From Parvibaculum sp039680535 (GTDB lineage Bacteria > Pseudomonadota > Alphaproteobacteria > Parvibaculales > Parvibaculaceae), in assembly GCF_039680535.1 (NCBI RefSeq), contig NZ_JBDKSS010000005.1, forward strand, positions 372,001 through 436,000: 64,000 nt of DNA. Reading direction: 5' to 3'. Of this stretch, positions 26,308 to 38,436 are shown in pieces. The notes beneath the pieces were generated by a model, which saw nothing but the letters and a program-made list of their open reading frames with translations, had not been told where the DNA came from and did not search any database. Position numbers and translations under genes: made by a program. Position 1 is the stretch's first letter; each line of letters starts with the position of its first letter.

Positions 26308-27330
26308 ATGCAAACGGCGAACGGCAATAACCCGGCCGCAGGCGACGCCATGATCGCAATCGAAGGGCTCACCAAGCATTTCGGGCCCTTCACGGCAGTC
26401 GACGGCATCAGCTTCAGCGTCTCGCGCGGCGAGGTGCTTGGCTTCCTCGGGCCCAATGGCGCGGGCAAATCGACGACCATGAAGATGATCACGGGCTTCC
26501 TCTCGCCAAGCGCGGGAAGGGCCTCGGTCTGCGGGCATGACGTCATCACCGATCAGCTCGCCGCGCAGCGCATGCTCGGCTATCTGCCGGAAGGCGCGCC
26601 CGCCTATGGCGACATGACGCCTTTGGCCTTTCTCAATTTCATCGCCCGTGTGCGCGCGCTGAAGGGCGCTGCCGCCGACAAGGCGATTGCCGACGCGGTT
26701 GCCGCGACCGAGCTTCAGGGCGTGCTCGAACAGCCCATCGATACGCTTTCCAAGGGCTTCCGCCGGCGTGTGGGTCTTGCCCAGGCGATCCTGCACAATC
26801 CGCCCGTGCTCATCATGGACGAGCCGACCGACGGCCTCGATCCGAACCAGAAGCACGAGGTGCGAAAGCTCATCGCCCGTATGGCTGCCGACAAGGCGAT
26901 CATCATCTCGACGCATATTCTCGAAGAGGTCGATGCGATCTGCACCCGCGCGCTCATCATCGACCGTGGCCGCGTCGTCGCCGACGGCACGCCTGCCGAA
27001 CTCATCGCGCGCTCGCGCTATCACAATGCGGTGTCGCTGACCGTCGGCGGTCAGGTGACGATTGCGGCGGCGGAAGCGCTGAAGGCGCTGCCGGGCATTT
27101 CTTCCATCGAGATCAATCCGCGCGGCACGGAAACGACCTTCACGCTCTTCCCCGTGCAGCAGAACGCAATCTCGGCGGAAGTGAAGCTCATCGACGCGGT
27201 CGCCGATCTCGCCCGCGAGAAGGACTGGACCGTGCGTTCGCTTTACGGCGAGCCGGGCCGCCTCGACGAGGTCTTCCGCAAACTCACGCGCTCCGACACG
27301 GCAGACGCACCGGGAAAGAACGCCGCATGA
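26308..27330 (+). CDS. ABC transporter ATP-binding protein, GldA/CcmA-like
   Basis: The 340-residue ATPase has Walker A GPNGAGKSTTMKM, signature region LSKGFRRRVGLAQA, Walker B VLIMDEPTDGLD and a C-terminal extension typical of ABC-2 exporters. The longer open frame from 25963 covers only leader sequence. ATG 26308 or 26350 is the likely start. The stop overlaps the permease start (ATGA). It forms a GldA/GldF/GldG-type system with the next genes. Confidence 0.92.
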   Translation: MQTANGNNPAAGDAMIAIEGLTKHFGPFTAVDGISFSVSRGEVLGFLGPNGAGKSTTMKMITGFLSPSAGRASVCGHDVITDQLAAQRMLGYLPEGAPAYGDMTPLAFLNFIARVRALKGAAADKAIADAVAATELQGVLEQPIDTLSKGFRRRVGLAQAILHNPPVLIMDEPTDGLDPNQKHEVRKLIARMAADKAIIISTHILEEVDAICTRALIIDRGRVVADGTPAELIARSRYHNAVSLTVGGQVTIAAAEALKALPGISSIEINPRGTETTFTLFPVQQNAISAEVKLIDAVADLAREKDWTVRSLYGEPGRLDEVFRKLTRSDTADAPGKNAA

Positions 27331-28061
27331 GAGAGCTTCTTGCCGTTTTCCGCCGCGAGCTTGCCGGCTATTTTGCCACGCCGCTCGCCTTCATCTTCAT
27401 CGTGATCTTCCTGTTCACGATGGGCGCCTTCACTTTCTACATGGGCGGCTATTTCGAGAGCGGCCAGGCCGATCTCCAGATCTTCTTCAACTTCCATCCC
27501 TGGCTCTATCTCTTCCTCATTCCGGCGATCTCCATGCGCCTCTGGGCGGAAGAGCGCCGCTCGGGTTCGATTGAATTGCTGCTGTCGCTGCCGATCCCGC
27601 TCTGGGCGGCGGTGCTGGGCAAGTTCCTCGCGGCCTGGGTGTTCTCGGGCATCGCGCTCGCGCTCACCTTTCCGATGTGGATCACGGTCAATTATCTCGG
27701 CCATCCGGACAATGGCGTGATCCTCGCCGGCTATATCGGCAGCTTCTTCATGGCGGGCGGCTATCTCGCCATCGGCTCCTGCCTTTCCGCCACGACGCGC
27801 AATCAGGTCATCGCCTTTGTCGTCAGCGTCGTCGTTTGCTTCCTCTTCACCGTGTCGGGCCTGCCGCTGGTGACGGACTTTTTCGCGTCATGGGCGCCGC
27901 AGCAGGTTTTGAACACGATTGCGTCGTTCTCCTTCCTGACGCATTTCACCGCGATCACGCAGGGCGTCATCGACATTCGCGACATCATCTATTTCTTCAC
28001 GCTGATCGCGAGCTGGCTCATCGCCTGCGGCGTCGTCGTCGACATGAAGAAGGCGGGTTAG
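27327..28061 (+). CDS. ABC-2 type permease, GldF-like
   Basis: The 244-residue membrane protein has six hydrophobic segments and the ABC-2 pattern (RRELAGYFATPLAFIFIVIF near the start, EERRSGSIELLLSLP between spans 2 and 3). In Bacteroidetes, GldF with GldA and GldG supports gliding. In Alphaproteobacteria the same set is common in non-gliding species and its cargo is unknown. It is coupled to the ATPase by a four-base overlap. Confidence 0.92.
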   Translation: MRELLAVFRRELAGYFATPLAFIFIVIFLFTMGAFTFYMGGYFESGQADLQIFFNFHPWLYLFLIPAISMRLWAEERRSGSIELLLSLPIPLWAAVLGKFLAAWVFSGIALALTFPMWITVNYLGHPDNGVILAGYIGSFFMAGGYLAIGSCLSATTRNQVIAFVVSVVVCFLFTVSGLPLVTDFFASWAPQQVLNTIASFSFLTHFTAITQGVIDIRDIIYFFTLIASWLIACGVVVDMKKAG

Positions 28062-28065
28062 GTCC

Positions 28066-30003
28066 ATGCAGAACAATGTCAGCCGCTCTGCTTATGGCAC
28101 CTTGACGCTCGTGCTGCTCGCGGCGCTGTTCCTGTCGGTCAATCTCTTCTCGAACATCGTCTTCCGTTCGGCGCAGGTCGACCTGACGCAGGCGCGGCTC
28201 TTCACGCTTTCGAAGGGCACGGAAAACGTGCTCGCCAAGATCGACGAGCCGATCACGCTGAAGTTCTTCTATTCGGAGTCTCTTGCGACCGATTTTCCGC
28301 AGGTCCGCTCCTATGCCAACCGCGTGCGCGATCTTCTGGAAGAAATCCGCGACCGTTCGCATGGCAAGATCGTTCTCGAAGTGGTCGATCCCGAGCCTTT
28401 TTCCGAGCAGGAAGACACCGCCATGTCGCTCGGCCTCAAGGGCGCGCGGACGACGGAAGGCGAGGTCATCTATTTCGGTCTCGTCGGCACCAATCTCGTC
28501 GACGGCATCGAGGCGATCCCCTATTTCACCGACGAGCGCCAGCAATATCTCGAATATGACGTGACGCGGCTCATCCAGAATCTGAGCCGTCCGAAGAAGC
28601 CGGTGCTCGGCATCGTCACCAACATTCCGATGGATACGGGCGCGGGCGGTCTCGTCGCGGCGATGCGCGGCCAGTCACAGCCTTTCGCGATCTATCAGGA
28701 ATTGCAGAACCGCTTCGAAATCAATTTCATCGAGCAGAAATTCGTCAAGGTGCCGGACAATGTCGATGTGCTGATGATCGCGCATCCCAAGCCGCTGGAC
28801 GAGCAGACGCTCTACGCCATCGACCAGTTCGTGATGCGCGGCGGGCGCGTTCTCGCTTTCGTCGATCCGCATTCGGAGGTGAGCCTTACCGCCGGGCCGA
28901 ATGGCCAACCGGTGCAGGGCTATACGGAAGCATCCGATCTGCCGCAGCTCTTCAGGAGCTGGGGCATCGACTTCGAGCCGAAGCGCATTATCGGCGATCG
29001 CGATCTCGCCATGCGGGTGCAGACGAATCTCGATGCGCGGCGCCAGACCAGCGATTATGTGCTGTGGCTCGGTGTGCCGAAGGCGAATTTCGACCATAAC
29101 GACATCGTCACCTCGTCGATCGATCAGATCAACATGGGCACGGTGGGCTACCTGAAGCAGGCCAGGGATGCGACGACCAAGTTCACGTCGCTCTTCTGGT
29201 CGTCCAAGGATGCCGAAGCTTACGACGTCGACTATGTGAAGCAAGGCCATACGCCGGACGAGCTGCTCGGCAACTTCAAGCCGACAGGCGAGAACTATGT
29301 CATTGCCGCGCGTGTGTCCGGGCCGCTGAAGAGCGCTTTCGCCGCCGCCCCGCCGCCTTCCGCCGAGGACGAGATGAAGCGTTCAGATGCGATGGAAAAG
29401 CCGCTCGACTATGTGGGTCAAACCAAGGCGGACGCGAACATCATCGTCGTTGCCGACAGTGACATTCTGGACGACCGGTTCTGGGTACAAAGCTCGGGCT
29501 ATGGCAGCGATCGCACGCTTGAACCGATTGCCGACAATGCGAAGTTCATTCTCTCGGCCATCGACAATCTGATGGGGTCGGACGACCTGATCTCGCTGCG
29601 CGCGCGCGAGCGCGCCGACCGACCCTTTGCGGTGGTCGACAATCTGCGCCGCGAGGCCGAGCGCAAGTTCCTCGCGGAGCAGGAGCGGCTGAAGGCGAAG
29701 ATCACGGAAACGGAACAGCGTCTCGTCGCACTGCAGACAACCGGCGCCGCCGAAGCCCAGAGCGGCCAGGCCGCCGATCCGCATGAGCAGGAGGAAGTCG
29801 CGAAGTTCCGCGCCGAACTCCTGCAGAGCCGCAAGGCCCTGCGCGATGTGCAGCGCAATCTTCGCCGCGACATCGACAGGCTCGCGACCGAAATTCGCTT
29901 CGTAAACGTCGCGCTGATGCCGATCCTCGTCGCCATCGTGGCGCTTGTCATAGCGATCCTCCGTCATCGCCGCCGCAAGGCGCGTGCGGTCAAGGGGGCA
30001 TGA
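28066..30003 (+). CDS. GldG family ABC-2 auxiliary protein
   Basis: The 645-residue protein has an N-terminal transmembrane helix (about 10-30), then the periplasmic region VDLTQARLFTLSKGTENVLAKIDEPITLKF and a GldG-like domain with FVDPHSEV. A coiled coil (about 545-620, rich in Glu, Arg and Lys) follows, and a C-terminal helix. It is predicted to sit in the periplasm attached at both ends, acting with the permease. It is separated from the permease gene by four bases. Confidence 0.88.
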   Translation: MQNNVSRSAYGTLTLVLLAALFLSVNLFSNIVFRSAQVDLTQARLFTLSKGTENVLAKIDEPITLKFFYSESLATDFPQVRSYANRVRDLLEEIRDRSHGKIVLEVVDPEPFSEQEDTAMSLGLKGARTTEGEVIYFGLVGTNLVDGIEAIPYFTDERQQYLEYDVTRLIQNLSRPKKPVLGIVTNIPMDTGAGGLVAAMRGQSQPFAIYQELQNRFEINFIEQKFVKVPDNVDVLMIAHPKPLDEQTLYAIDQFVMRGGRVLAFVDPHSEVSLTAGPNGQPVQGYTEASDLPQLFRSWGIDFEPKRIIGDRDLAMRVQTNLDARRQTSDYVLWLGVPKANFDHNDIVTSSIDQINMGTVGYLKQARDATTKFTSLFWSSKDAEAYDVDYVKQGHTPDELLGNFKPTGENYVIAARVSGPLKSAFAAAPPPSAEDEMKRSDAMEKPLDYVGQTKADANIIVVADSDILDDRFWVQSSGYGSDRTLEPIADNAKFILSAIDNLMGSDDLISLRARERADRPFAVVDNLRREAERKFLAEQERLKAKITETEQRLVALQTTGAAEAQSGQAADPHEQEEVAKFRAELLQSRKALRDVQRNLRRDIDRLATEIRFVNVALMPILVAIVALVIAILRHRRRKARAVKGA

Positions 30004-30004
30004 G

Positions 30005-31111
30005 ATGAACTTCGCCACACTCAAGACCAACAAGCCCCTCCGTAACGTCGTGATCCTGGCGCTGGCAACAGCCGTCGCCGTCACCGGCGCGACCGTCGCC
30101 GTGGTGACGCAGGAGCGGGGCGTTCGCGTCAAGTTCCAGCCGGAGCCGCTTTATCAGGGGCTCGAGACGAAACTCGATCAGGTCGGCCGGATCACCTACA
30201 CGCTCGGCCGCGGATTGCGCGGTGTCGAGAAGATCACGCTCAACCGCAGGCCCGACGGGCGCTGGACGGTGGCCGAACGCCAGAATTATCCCGCCAAGCA
30301 GGATCTGGTGCAGAAGGCGCTGATCGGCATTTCCGAACTGGTGCTTTATGAGCCGCGCACCGCGCGCCCTGAATGGCACCGCAATCTCGGACTGCTTTCG
30401 CCGGAGGATCTCGGCTCCTCGGCGCGTGTCGAGCTTTTCGACAAATCGGGCAAGCGCATGGTCGCCTTCCTCGCCGGCAAGGTCCCGGATCAGACGGGCG
30501 ATGCTCGCGGACAGGGCATGATCTATCTCCGCCGCGATGGCGAGAACCAGAGCTGGCTCGCGCGCGGCCGGTTTCCGCTCTTCCAGTCGGCGCAGGACTG
30601 GCTCGATACGAGCTTCATCGACATCAAGCGCGAGGAGATCAAGCGTGTCACCCTCTGGGCGGGCACGGATCATCCGGTGGTGATGAGCCGCCCCTCGAAG
30701 GATGTCGAAGACTTCGCGCTGGAGAATGTTCCGGCCGGCCGTGTGACGCGTGGCGCGCCTGTCGTCAACGGCACCGCGACGAGCGCCGTCGATCTCATGT
30801 TCGACGATGCGGCGCCGGTGGAATCGCTGCTATTCCCCGACACATCGCCGAGCGCCGTGATCGAGACCTTCGACGGCCTGCGCATTTCGCTGACCATGAC
30901 GGGCGGCGGCGGCGCACTCTGGGCGAAGATTACCGCGACTGCCGATCCCTCGATTGCGGCGCCGGGCAGCGACATGAAGCCGGTCGAGGCGCGGGCGAAG
31001 ATGCTCAATGAGCGGCTCGGACACTGGACCTACAAGCTGCCGCAGCAGACAGGCAACCAGCTCACGCAGTCCATGGATCTGCTGACGCACGACGCGGGCG
31101 ACAAGCAGTAA
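30005..31111 (+). CDS. DUF4340 domain protein of the GldG-type ABC system
   Basis: The 368-residue protein has one N-terminal membrane helix (about 10-33) and a periplasmic DUF4340 domain: ITLNRRPDGRWTVAERQNYPA, WHRNLGLLSPEDLGSSARV and LDTSFIDIKREEIKRVTLW. DUF4340 proteins occur next to GldG genes and are thought to be accessory subunits; the function is not known. It starts one base after the GldG stop. Confidence 0.87.
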   Translation: MNFATLKTNKPLRNVVILALATAVAVTGATVAVVTQERGVRVKFQPEPLYQGLETKLDQVGRITYTLGRGLRGVEKITLNRRPDGRWTVAERQNYPAKQDLVQKALIGISELVLYEPRTARPEWHRNLGLLSPEDLGSSARVELFDKSGKRMVAFLAGKVPDQTGDARGQGMIYLRRDGENQSWLARGRFPLFQSAQDWLDTSFIDIKREEIKRVTLWAGTDHPVVMSRPSKDVEDFALENVPAGRVTRGAPVVNGTATSAVDLMFDDAAPVESLLFPDTSPSAVIETFDGLRISLTMTGGGGALWAKITATADPSIAAPGSDMKPVEARAKMLNERLGHWTYKLPQQTGNQLTQSMDLLTHDAGDKQ

Positions 31112-31164
31112 GAGGCTTGCTCGCCGCCGCCCCACCCGGATTTCCGGTTCATGAAGGCAAACAA

Positions 31165-31192
31165 AAAGGGCGCTCCCTCGGGAGCGCCCTTT
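31165..31192. terminator. Bidirectional rho-independent terminator between the DUF4340 gene and acnA
   Basis: AAAGGGCGCTCCC, loop TC, GGGAGCGCCCTTT is a perfect 13-bp stem. On the plus strand it ends in TTTCC; on the minus strand it is followed by TTTTTGTTT. It can therefore end both convergent transcripts. Confidence 0.93.
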
Positions 31193-31214
31193 CCGCATTC
31201 AGTGGCCTGATGCG

Positions 31215-34478
<3,264 letters not shown>

Positions 34479-34715
34479 TCGATCGTTCCTTGATGCTGCC
34501 GGCCCGGAGGGTGAGGGAGAAACGAGGTGGCATCGTGCGTGCCTCCCGCGCGGTGAAAACGCGCTGGGGCCCCGACATGATCGCCGCCGTTTCCCGCCTA
34601 TGGGCCTATCTGCTTAACGCGCGCGACTATAATGTCTTTCGTTCGTGAAGGCTATGCTTCGCCCTGCCAGTACAGGGATGATATTGAAGGGCGAGAGAAA
34701 AATCGGGGAAGCGCC

Positions 34716-35549
34716 ATGAACGCCGTTCGCGTCGAGAAAAATGGGCCTGTGACAACGGTGATTTTGAACCGGCCCGAGGTGAAGAACGCCGTCGACAGGC
34801 CGACCGCCTCAGCGCTGGCAGAGGCCTTTCTTGCCTTCGAGCGCGATGAAGAGGCGCTCGTCGGCGTTTTCGTCGGCGATCATGGAACATTCTGCGCCGG
34901 GGCCGATCTCAAGGCCGTTTCGGAAGGCCCTGCCTATGTGCCCGGCGGCCCATTGCCGCGGAGCAACCGGACAACACCGCCCGCGACGGGGCTCGATTTC
35001 GACCGGCTCTCGGGCGAGGGGCCCATGGGGCCATCGCGCATGGTGCTTTCAAAGCCCGTCATTGGTGCGATTTCCGGCTTCGCCGTGGCGGGCGGGCTCG
35101 AACTCGCGCTCTGGTGCGACATGCGCGTCGTCGAGGAAGATGCCGTTATGGGCGTATTCTGCCGCCGCTGGGGCGTGCCGCTGATCGACGGCGGAACGGT
35201 GCGGCTGCCGCGCCTTATCGGCCACTCGCGAGCGATGGATCTGATCCTCACCGGCCGCCCGGTCGAGGCGCAGGAGGCGCTTTCCATGGGGCTTGCGAAC
35301 CGTGTCGTGCCCAAGGGCGAAGCGCGGGCCGAGGCCGAGCGGCTCGCCGCCGAGATCGCGCGCTTTCCGCAGACATGCCTCAGGCACGATCGCATGTCGG
35401 CCTATGAGCAATGGGATCTCGCCTATGATCAGGCCATCGCCAATGAATTCGAACATGGCCGCAAGGTGATGGCGACCGGCGAGACGGTGAAGGGGGCCGC
35501 CCGTTTCGCGGCGGGCAAGGGGCGCGGCGGACGTTTCGATGAAATCTGA
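34716..35549 (+). CDS. Enoyl-CoA hydratase/isomerase (crotonase) family protein
   Basis: The 277-residue crotonase-fold protein has the oxyanion-hole segments FCAGADLKAV and GFAVAGGLELALWCD. The glutamate of the GGLEL motif (Glu129, matching Glu144 of rat hydratase) is present. The second catalytic glutamate is replaced: the aligned segment is MGVFCRRWGVPLIDGG, with Cys149 at that position. It may therefore be an isomerase, hydrolase or variant hydratase. ATG 34716 follows a GGGGAAG ribosome site. Its stop overlaps ccmA by 11 bases, although it lies between acnA and ccmA, genes that are usually adjacent. Confidence 0.87.
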   Translation: MNAVRVEKNGPVTTVILNRPEVKNAVDRPTASALAEAFLAFERDEEALVGVFVGDHGTFCAGADLKAVSEGPAYVPGGPLPRSNRTTPPATGLDFDRLSGEGPMGPSRMVLSKPVIGAISGFAVAGGLELALWCDMRVVEEDAVMGVFCRRWGVPLIDGGTVRLPRLIGHSRAMDLILTGRPVEAQEALSMGLANRVVPKGEARAEAERLAAEIARFPQTCLRHDRMSAYEQWDLAYDQAIANEFEHGRKVMATGETVKGAARFAAGKGRGGRFDEI

Positions 35550-36177
35550 ATCTCTTCGCCTCAGCGCATCCGGCCTCGCCTGCGAACGCGGCGGCCGCGT
35601 CGTCTTTCGCGGTCTCGATTTTGAGGTCGGCGGCGGTCAGGCGCTGATCGTCACGGGGCGTAATGGCGCAGGCAAATCGAGCCTGCTGCGTCAGATCGCG
35701 GGGCTCGTGGATATTGCGGGCGGGCGGATCGCGCTCGACGGCGGCGATGCGGAACTCACGCTGCCGGAACAAACGCATTATGTCGGCCATCTCGACGCGC
35801 TGAAACCCGCGATGAGCGTGCGCGAAACGGCGCTGTTCTGGGCGGCCTATCTCGGCGGCGCGGATATTGACGCGGCGCTGGCTGAGCTCGATCTCGACGA
35901 TCTCGTCGAACTGCCGGTCGCCTATCTTTCGGCGGGGCAGAGGCGGCGGCTCGCGCTGTCGCGGCTGCTGCTCGCGCCGCGTCCGATCTGGCTTCTCGAT
36001 GAGCCGACGGTGGCGCTGGACAAGGCGAGCATTGCGCGGCTCGTTGCGCTGATGGAGGCGCATCTGGCGCGGGGCGGCATCATCGTCGCGGCCACGCATC
36101 AGGATATGGGCCTCGGTTCCGCCCGCTCGCTGGCGCTCGGCGCGCCGCAGGCTGCGGGCGAAGAGGTGTCCGCATGA
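35539..36177 (+). CDS. ccmA: Cytochrome c biogenesis haem exporter ATP-binding protein
   Basis: The 212-residue ATPase has Walker A TGRNGAGKSSLL, signature LSAGQRRRLALSRLLL and Walker B IWLLDEPTVALD, matching CcmA. With CcmB, CcmC and CcmD it releases the haem chaperone CcmE from the membrane complex in System I maturation. The start lies inside the crotonase frame (11-base overlap) and the stop overlaps ccmB by four bases. Confidence 0.95.
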   Translation: MKSESLRLSASGLACERGGRVVFRGLDFEVGGGQALIVTGRNGAGKSSLLRQIAGLVDIAGGRIALDGGDAELTLPEQTHYVGHLDALKPAMSVRETALFWAAYLGGADIDAALAELDLDDLVELPVAYLSAGQRRRLALSRLLLAPRPIWLLDEPTVALDKASIARLVALMEAHLARGGIIVAATHQDMGLGSARSLALGAPQAAGEEVSA

Positions 36178-36851
36178 TCCGCGCCTTCAAGACGCTCGTG
36201 CTTCGCGATACGAAGCTCGCCATCCGCGTCGGCGGCGGGGCGGGGATGGCGGTCTTCTTCTTTCTGACCGTCATTGCCATCGTGCCGCTCGGCATCGGGC
36301 CGAACCTCAAGCTTCTGGGCAGCATCGCGCCGGGTATGCTCTGGGTGGCGCTTCTTCTGTCCGCGCTGCTGACGCTCGACCGGCTCTTTCAGGCCGATTT
36401 CGAGGATGGTTCGCTCGACTTGCTGATGACCGGGGCCTTGCCGCTCGAATTCGTGGCGGCGGCGAAAGCATTGAGCCATTGGCTCACCACCGGGCTTCCG
36501 CTCGTCGTCGCTGCGCCGCTTCTCGGCCTTCTTCTCAATCTCGAAACGAGCGCCTTCGGGCCGCTCATCCTTGCCATGCTGATCGGCACGCCGGCCCTGA
36601 GCTTTCTCGGGGCCATCGGCGCGGCGCTCACCGTCAGCGTCCGCCGGGGCGGGCTTCTCGCTTCGCTTCTGGTGATCCCCTTTTATATCCCGGTGCTCAT
36701 TTTCGGCGTCGGGGCGGCGGGCGGCGGAGGGGTTTCGGCCGTTCCGGGGGCAGGCGGGCAAAGCCTGGCCCTGCTGGGCGCGGTGGCGCTGGTAAGCCTC
36801 GTGCTCGGGCCGGTGGCTGCGGCGGCGGCGCTCCGCGCCAATCTGAGATGA
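36174..36851 (+). CDS. ccmB: Haem exporter permease subunit CcmB
   Basis: The 225-residue integral membrane protein has six hydrophobic segments and the CcmB-typical region FQADFEDGSLDLL, GALPLEFVAAAKALSHW and GTPALSFLGAIGAAL. It forms the CcmA-B-C-D complex. The start overlaps ccmA (ATGA). The stop is shared with the start of the 24-codon ORF that precedes ccmC. Confidence 0.95.
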   Translation: MIRAFKTLVLRDTKLAIRVGGGAGMAVFFFLTVIAIVPLGIGPNLKLLGSIAPGMLWVALLLSALLTLDRLFQADFEDGSLDLLMTGALPLEFVAAAKALSHWLTTGLPLVVAAPLLGLLLNLETSAFGPLILAMLIGTPALSFLGAIGAALTVSVRRGGLLASLLVIPFYIPVLIFGVGAAGGGGVSAVPGAGGQSLALLGAVALVSLVLGPVAAAAALRANLR

Positions 36852-36922
36852 GGGCGCTCATGGAAAAGGCGTGGCAAAATGACCCGCTCTCTCCCTTGCC
36901 CTTCAGGCCGGAGGACAGCTAA
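36848..36922 (+). CDS. Predicted 24-residue micro-ORF bridging ccmB and ccmC
   Basis: An ATG at 36848 overlaps the ccmB stop as ATGA (36848-36851). The frame stays open for 24 codons and ends TAA at 36920-36922; the ccmC ATG follows at 36923. The peptide starts MRALMEKAWQ and ends FRPEDS, with no homologue I recognise. The exact fit between the two genes suggests it keeps ribosomes moving from ccmB to ccmC. A second in-frame ATG at 36860 is possible. Confidence 0.5.
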   Translation: MRALMEKAWQNDPLSPLPFRPEDS

Positions 36923-37678
36923 ATGGCGGGCATGTCAGAACTGACCGCATCCCAAAGGTTCCAGGCCTTCGCCAATCCGGCGCGCTTCATGGCGCTGTCG
37001 GACCGGCTTTTGCCATTGTCCGCCGTTGTGACGGCGCTGCTGCTCGCCGCGGGGCTCTATCTTTCGCTCTTTGCCTCTCCTGCCGACTATCAGCAGGGCG
37101 AGACGGTGCGGATCATGTACATCCATGTGCCGTCGGCCTGGCTCGCCATGTTCGGTTACATGGTCATGGCGGGCGCTTCGGTGGTCGCGCTCGTCTTCCG
37201 TCATCCGCTGGCCGACATTGCCGCGAAGTCGGCGGCACCCATCGGCGCGGCCTTCACCTTCCTCGCGCTGGTCACGGGCTCGCTCTGGGGTCGTCCCATG
37301 TGGGGCACATGGTGGGTCTGGGACGCGCGGCTCACGTCGATGCTGATCCTCTTCTTCCTCTATCTCGGCTACATGGCGCTCTGGGCGACGATCGAGGAGC
37401 CTGTCCGCGCGGGTCGCGCCGCCGCCGTGTTGGCGCTGGTCGGATCGATCAACGTGCCGATCATTCATTATTCGGTGGTGTGGTGGAACACGCTGCACCA
37501 GCCGGCGAGCGTCTTCCGCATCGACGGACCGGCCATCGCGACGTCGATGCTCATGCCGCTTCTGATCATGGCGCTGGGCTTCACGCTCTTTTTCGTGACG
37601 CTGCTTCTGTTGCGCATGCGTGCGGAAATTTTGCGGCGCCGCGTGCGCGTGTTGCGACTTGCGCGGACGGAGCGCTGA
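36923..37678 (+). CDS. ccmC: Haem transporter / handling protein CcmC
   Basis: The 251-residue membrane protein has six spans and the tryptophan-rich WWD motif region (GTWWVWDARLTSM) plus periplasmic histidines that bind haem. CcmC attaches haem to CcmE. The N-terminus is polar to about residue 30. ATG 36923 abuts the stop of the micro-ORF. Confidence 0.96.
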   Translation: MAGMSELTASQRFQAFANPARFMALSDRLLPLSAVVTALLLAAGLYLSLFASPADYQQGETVRIMYIHVPSAWLAMFGYMVMAGASVVALVFRHPLADIAAKSAAPIGAAFTFLALVTGSLWGRPMWGTWWVWDARLTSMLILFFLYLGYMALWATIEEPVRAGRAAAVLALVGSINVPIIHYSVVWWNTLHQPASVFRIDGPAIATSMLMPLLIMALGFTLFFVTLLLLRMRAEILRRRVRVLRLARTER

Positions 37679-37680
37679 GC

Positions 37681-37878
37681 ATGGCAGCCTTTTTCGATAT
37701 GGGCGGCTATGCCGCGTTCGTCTGGCCGGCATATGGGCTTGCCGTCATCGTGATGATCGGCCTCGCGCTGCAGAGCGTCGCCGATTTCCGTATGCAGCGA
37801 AAGCTCGCGCGCGAACTCGAAGCGGGAAGATCTGCGCGCCCGCGCGCGCCGATGCGCAATCCGGATTCTGAAGCATGA
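37681..37878 (+). CDS. ccmD: Haem exporter protein CcmD
   Basis: The 65-residue protein has one transmembrane helix (about 12-34) preceded by the typical GGYAAFVWPAYGLA and followed by a basic tail. CcmD stabilises the CcmABC-CcmE complex. It starts two bases after the ccmC stop and overlaps ccmG by four bases. Confidence 0.94.
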   Translation: MAAFFDMGGYAAFVWPAYGLAVIVMIGLALQSVADFRMQRKLARELEAGRSARPRAPMRNPDSEA

Positions 37879-38408
37879 GGCTTACCGCGCTGATCCCGGC
37901 GGGCATCTTTGCCGTGCTCGCCGCGTTCTTTCTTGTCGCGATCTTTCGTGGCGATCCGGCGCGTCTGCCTTCGGCGCTGATCGGGCGGCCCGTTCCCGAG
38001 TTCTCCCTCGGCCCCGTTGATGGACTCGACCGGCCGGGCCTCGCCACGGCGGATTTCGGCCATGGCAAACCCGTCATCGTCAATGTCTTCGCGTCATGGT
38101 GTGTTCCGTGCCGCGAGGAGCATCCGGTTCTGGTCGCGCTGAAGGCGGAGGCGGGAGTGCCGGTCTACGGCATCAACTACAAGGATGGCGCCGAGCCTGC
38201 GCGCCGTTTTCTTGGCGAGCTGGGCAATCCTTTCGATCGCATAGGTGCGGACAGGGCCGGGCGCGTGTCGATCGACTGGGGCGTCTACGGCGTGCCGGAG
38301 ACCTATATCGTCGATGGCAAGGGGCGCATCGCCTACAAGCAGGTAGGCCCGCTGACGCCCGAAATTGTCGAACAGAAAATCCTCCCGGCGCTCAGGGCCG
38401 CTGAATAA
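37875..38408 (+). CDS. ccmG: Thiol:disulfide interchange protein CcmG/DsbE
   Basis: The 177-residue thioredoxin-fold protein has an N-terminal membrane anchor (about 5-24), the redox motif WCVPC (Cys76, Cys79), the cis-Pro region YGVPETYIVDG and a periplasmic location. It reduces apocytochrome cysteines for haem attachment. ccmE, ccmF and ccmH are not in the window, so they must be encoded elsewhere. Confidence 0.96.
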   Translation: MRLTALIPAGIFAVLAAFFLVAIFRGDPARLPSALIGRPVPEFSLGPVDGLDRPGLATADFGHGKPVIVNVFASWCVPCREEHPVLVALKAEAGVPVYGINYKDGAEPARRFLGELGNPFDRIGADRAGRVSIDWGVYGVPETYIVDGKGRIAYKQVGPLTPEIVEQKILPALRAAE

Positions 38409-38436
38409 CAGCGTCCCCAAGCGTCGGAAAGATTTG

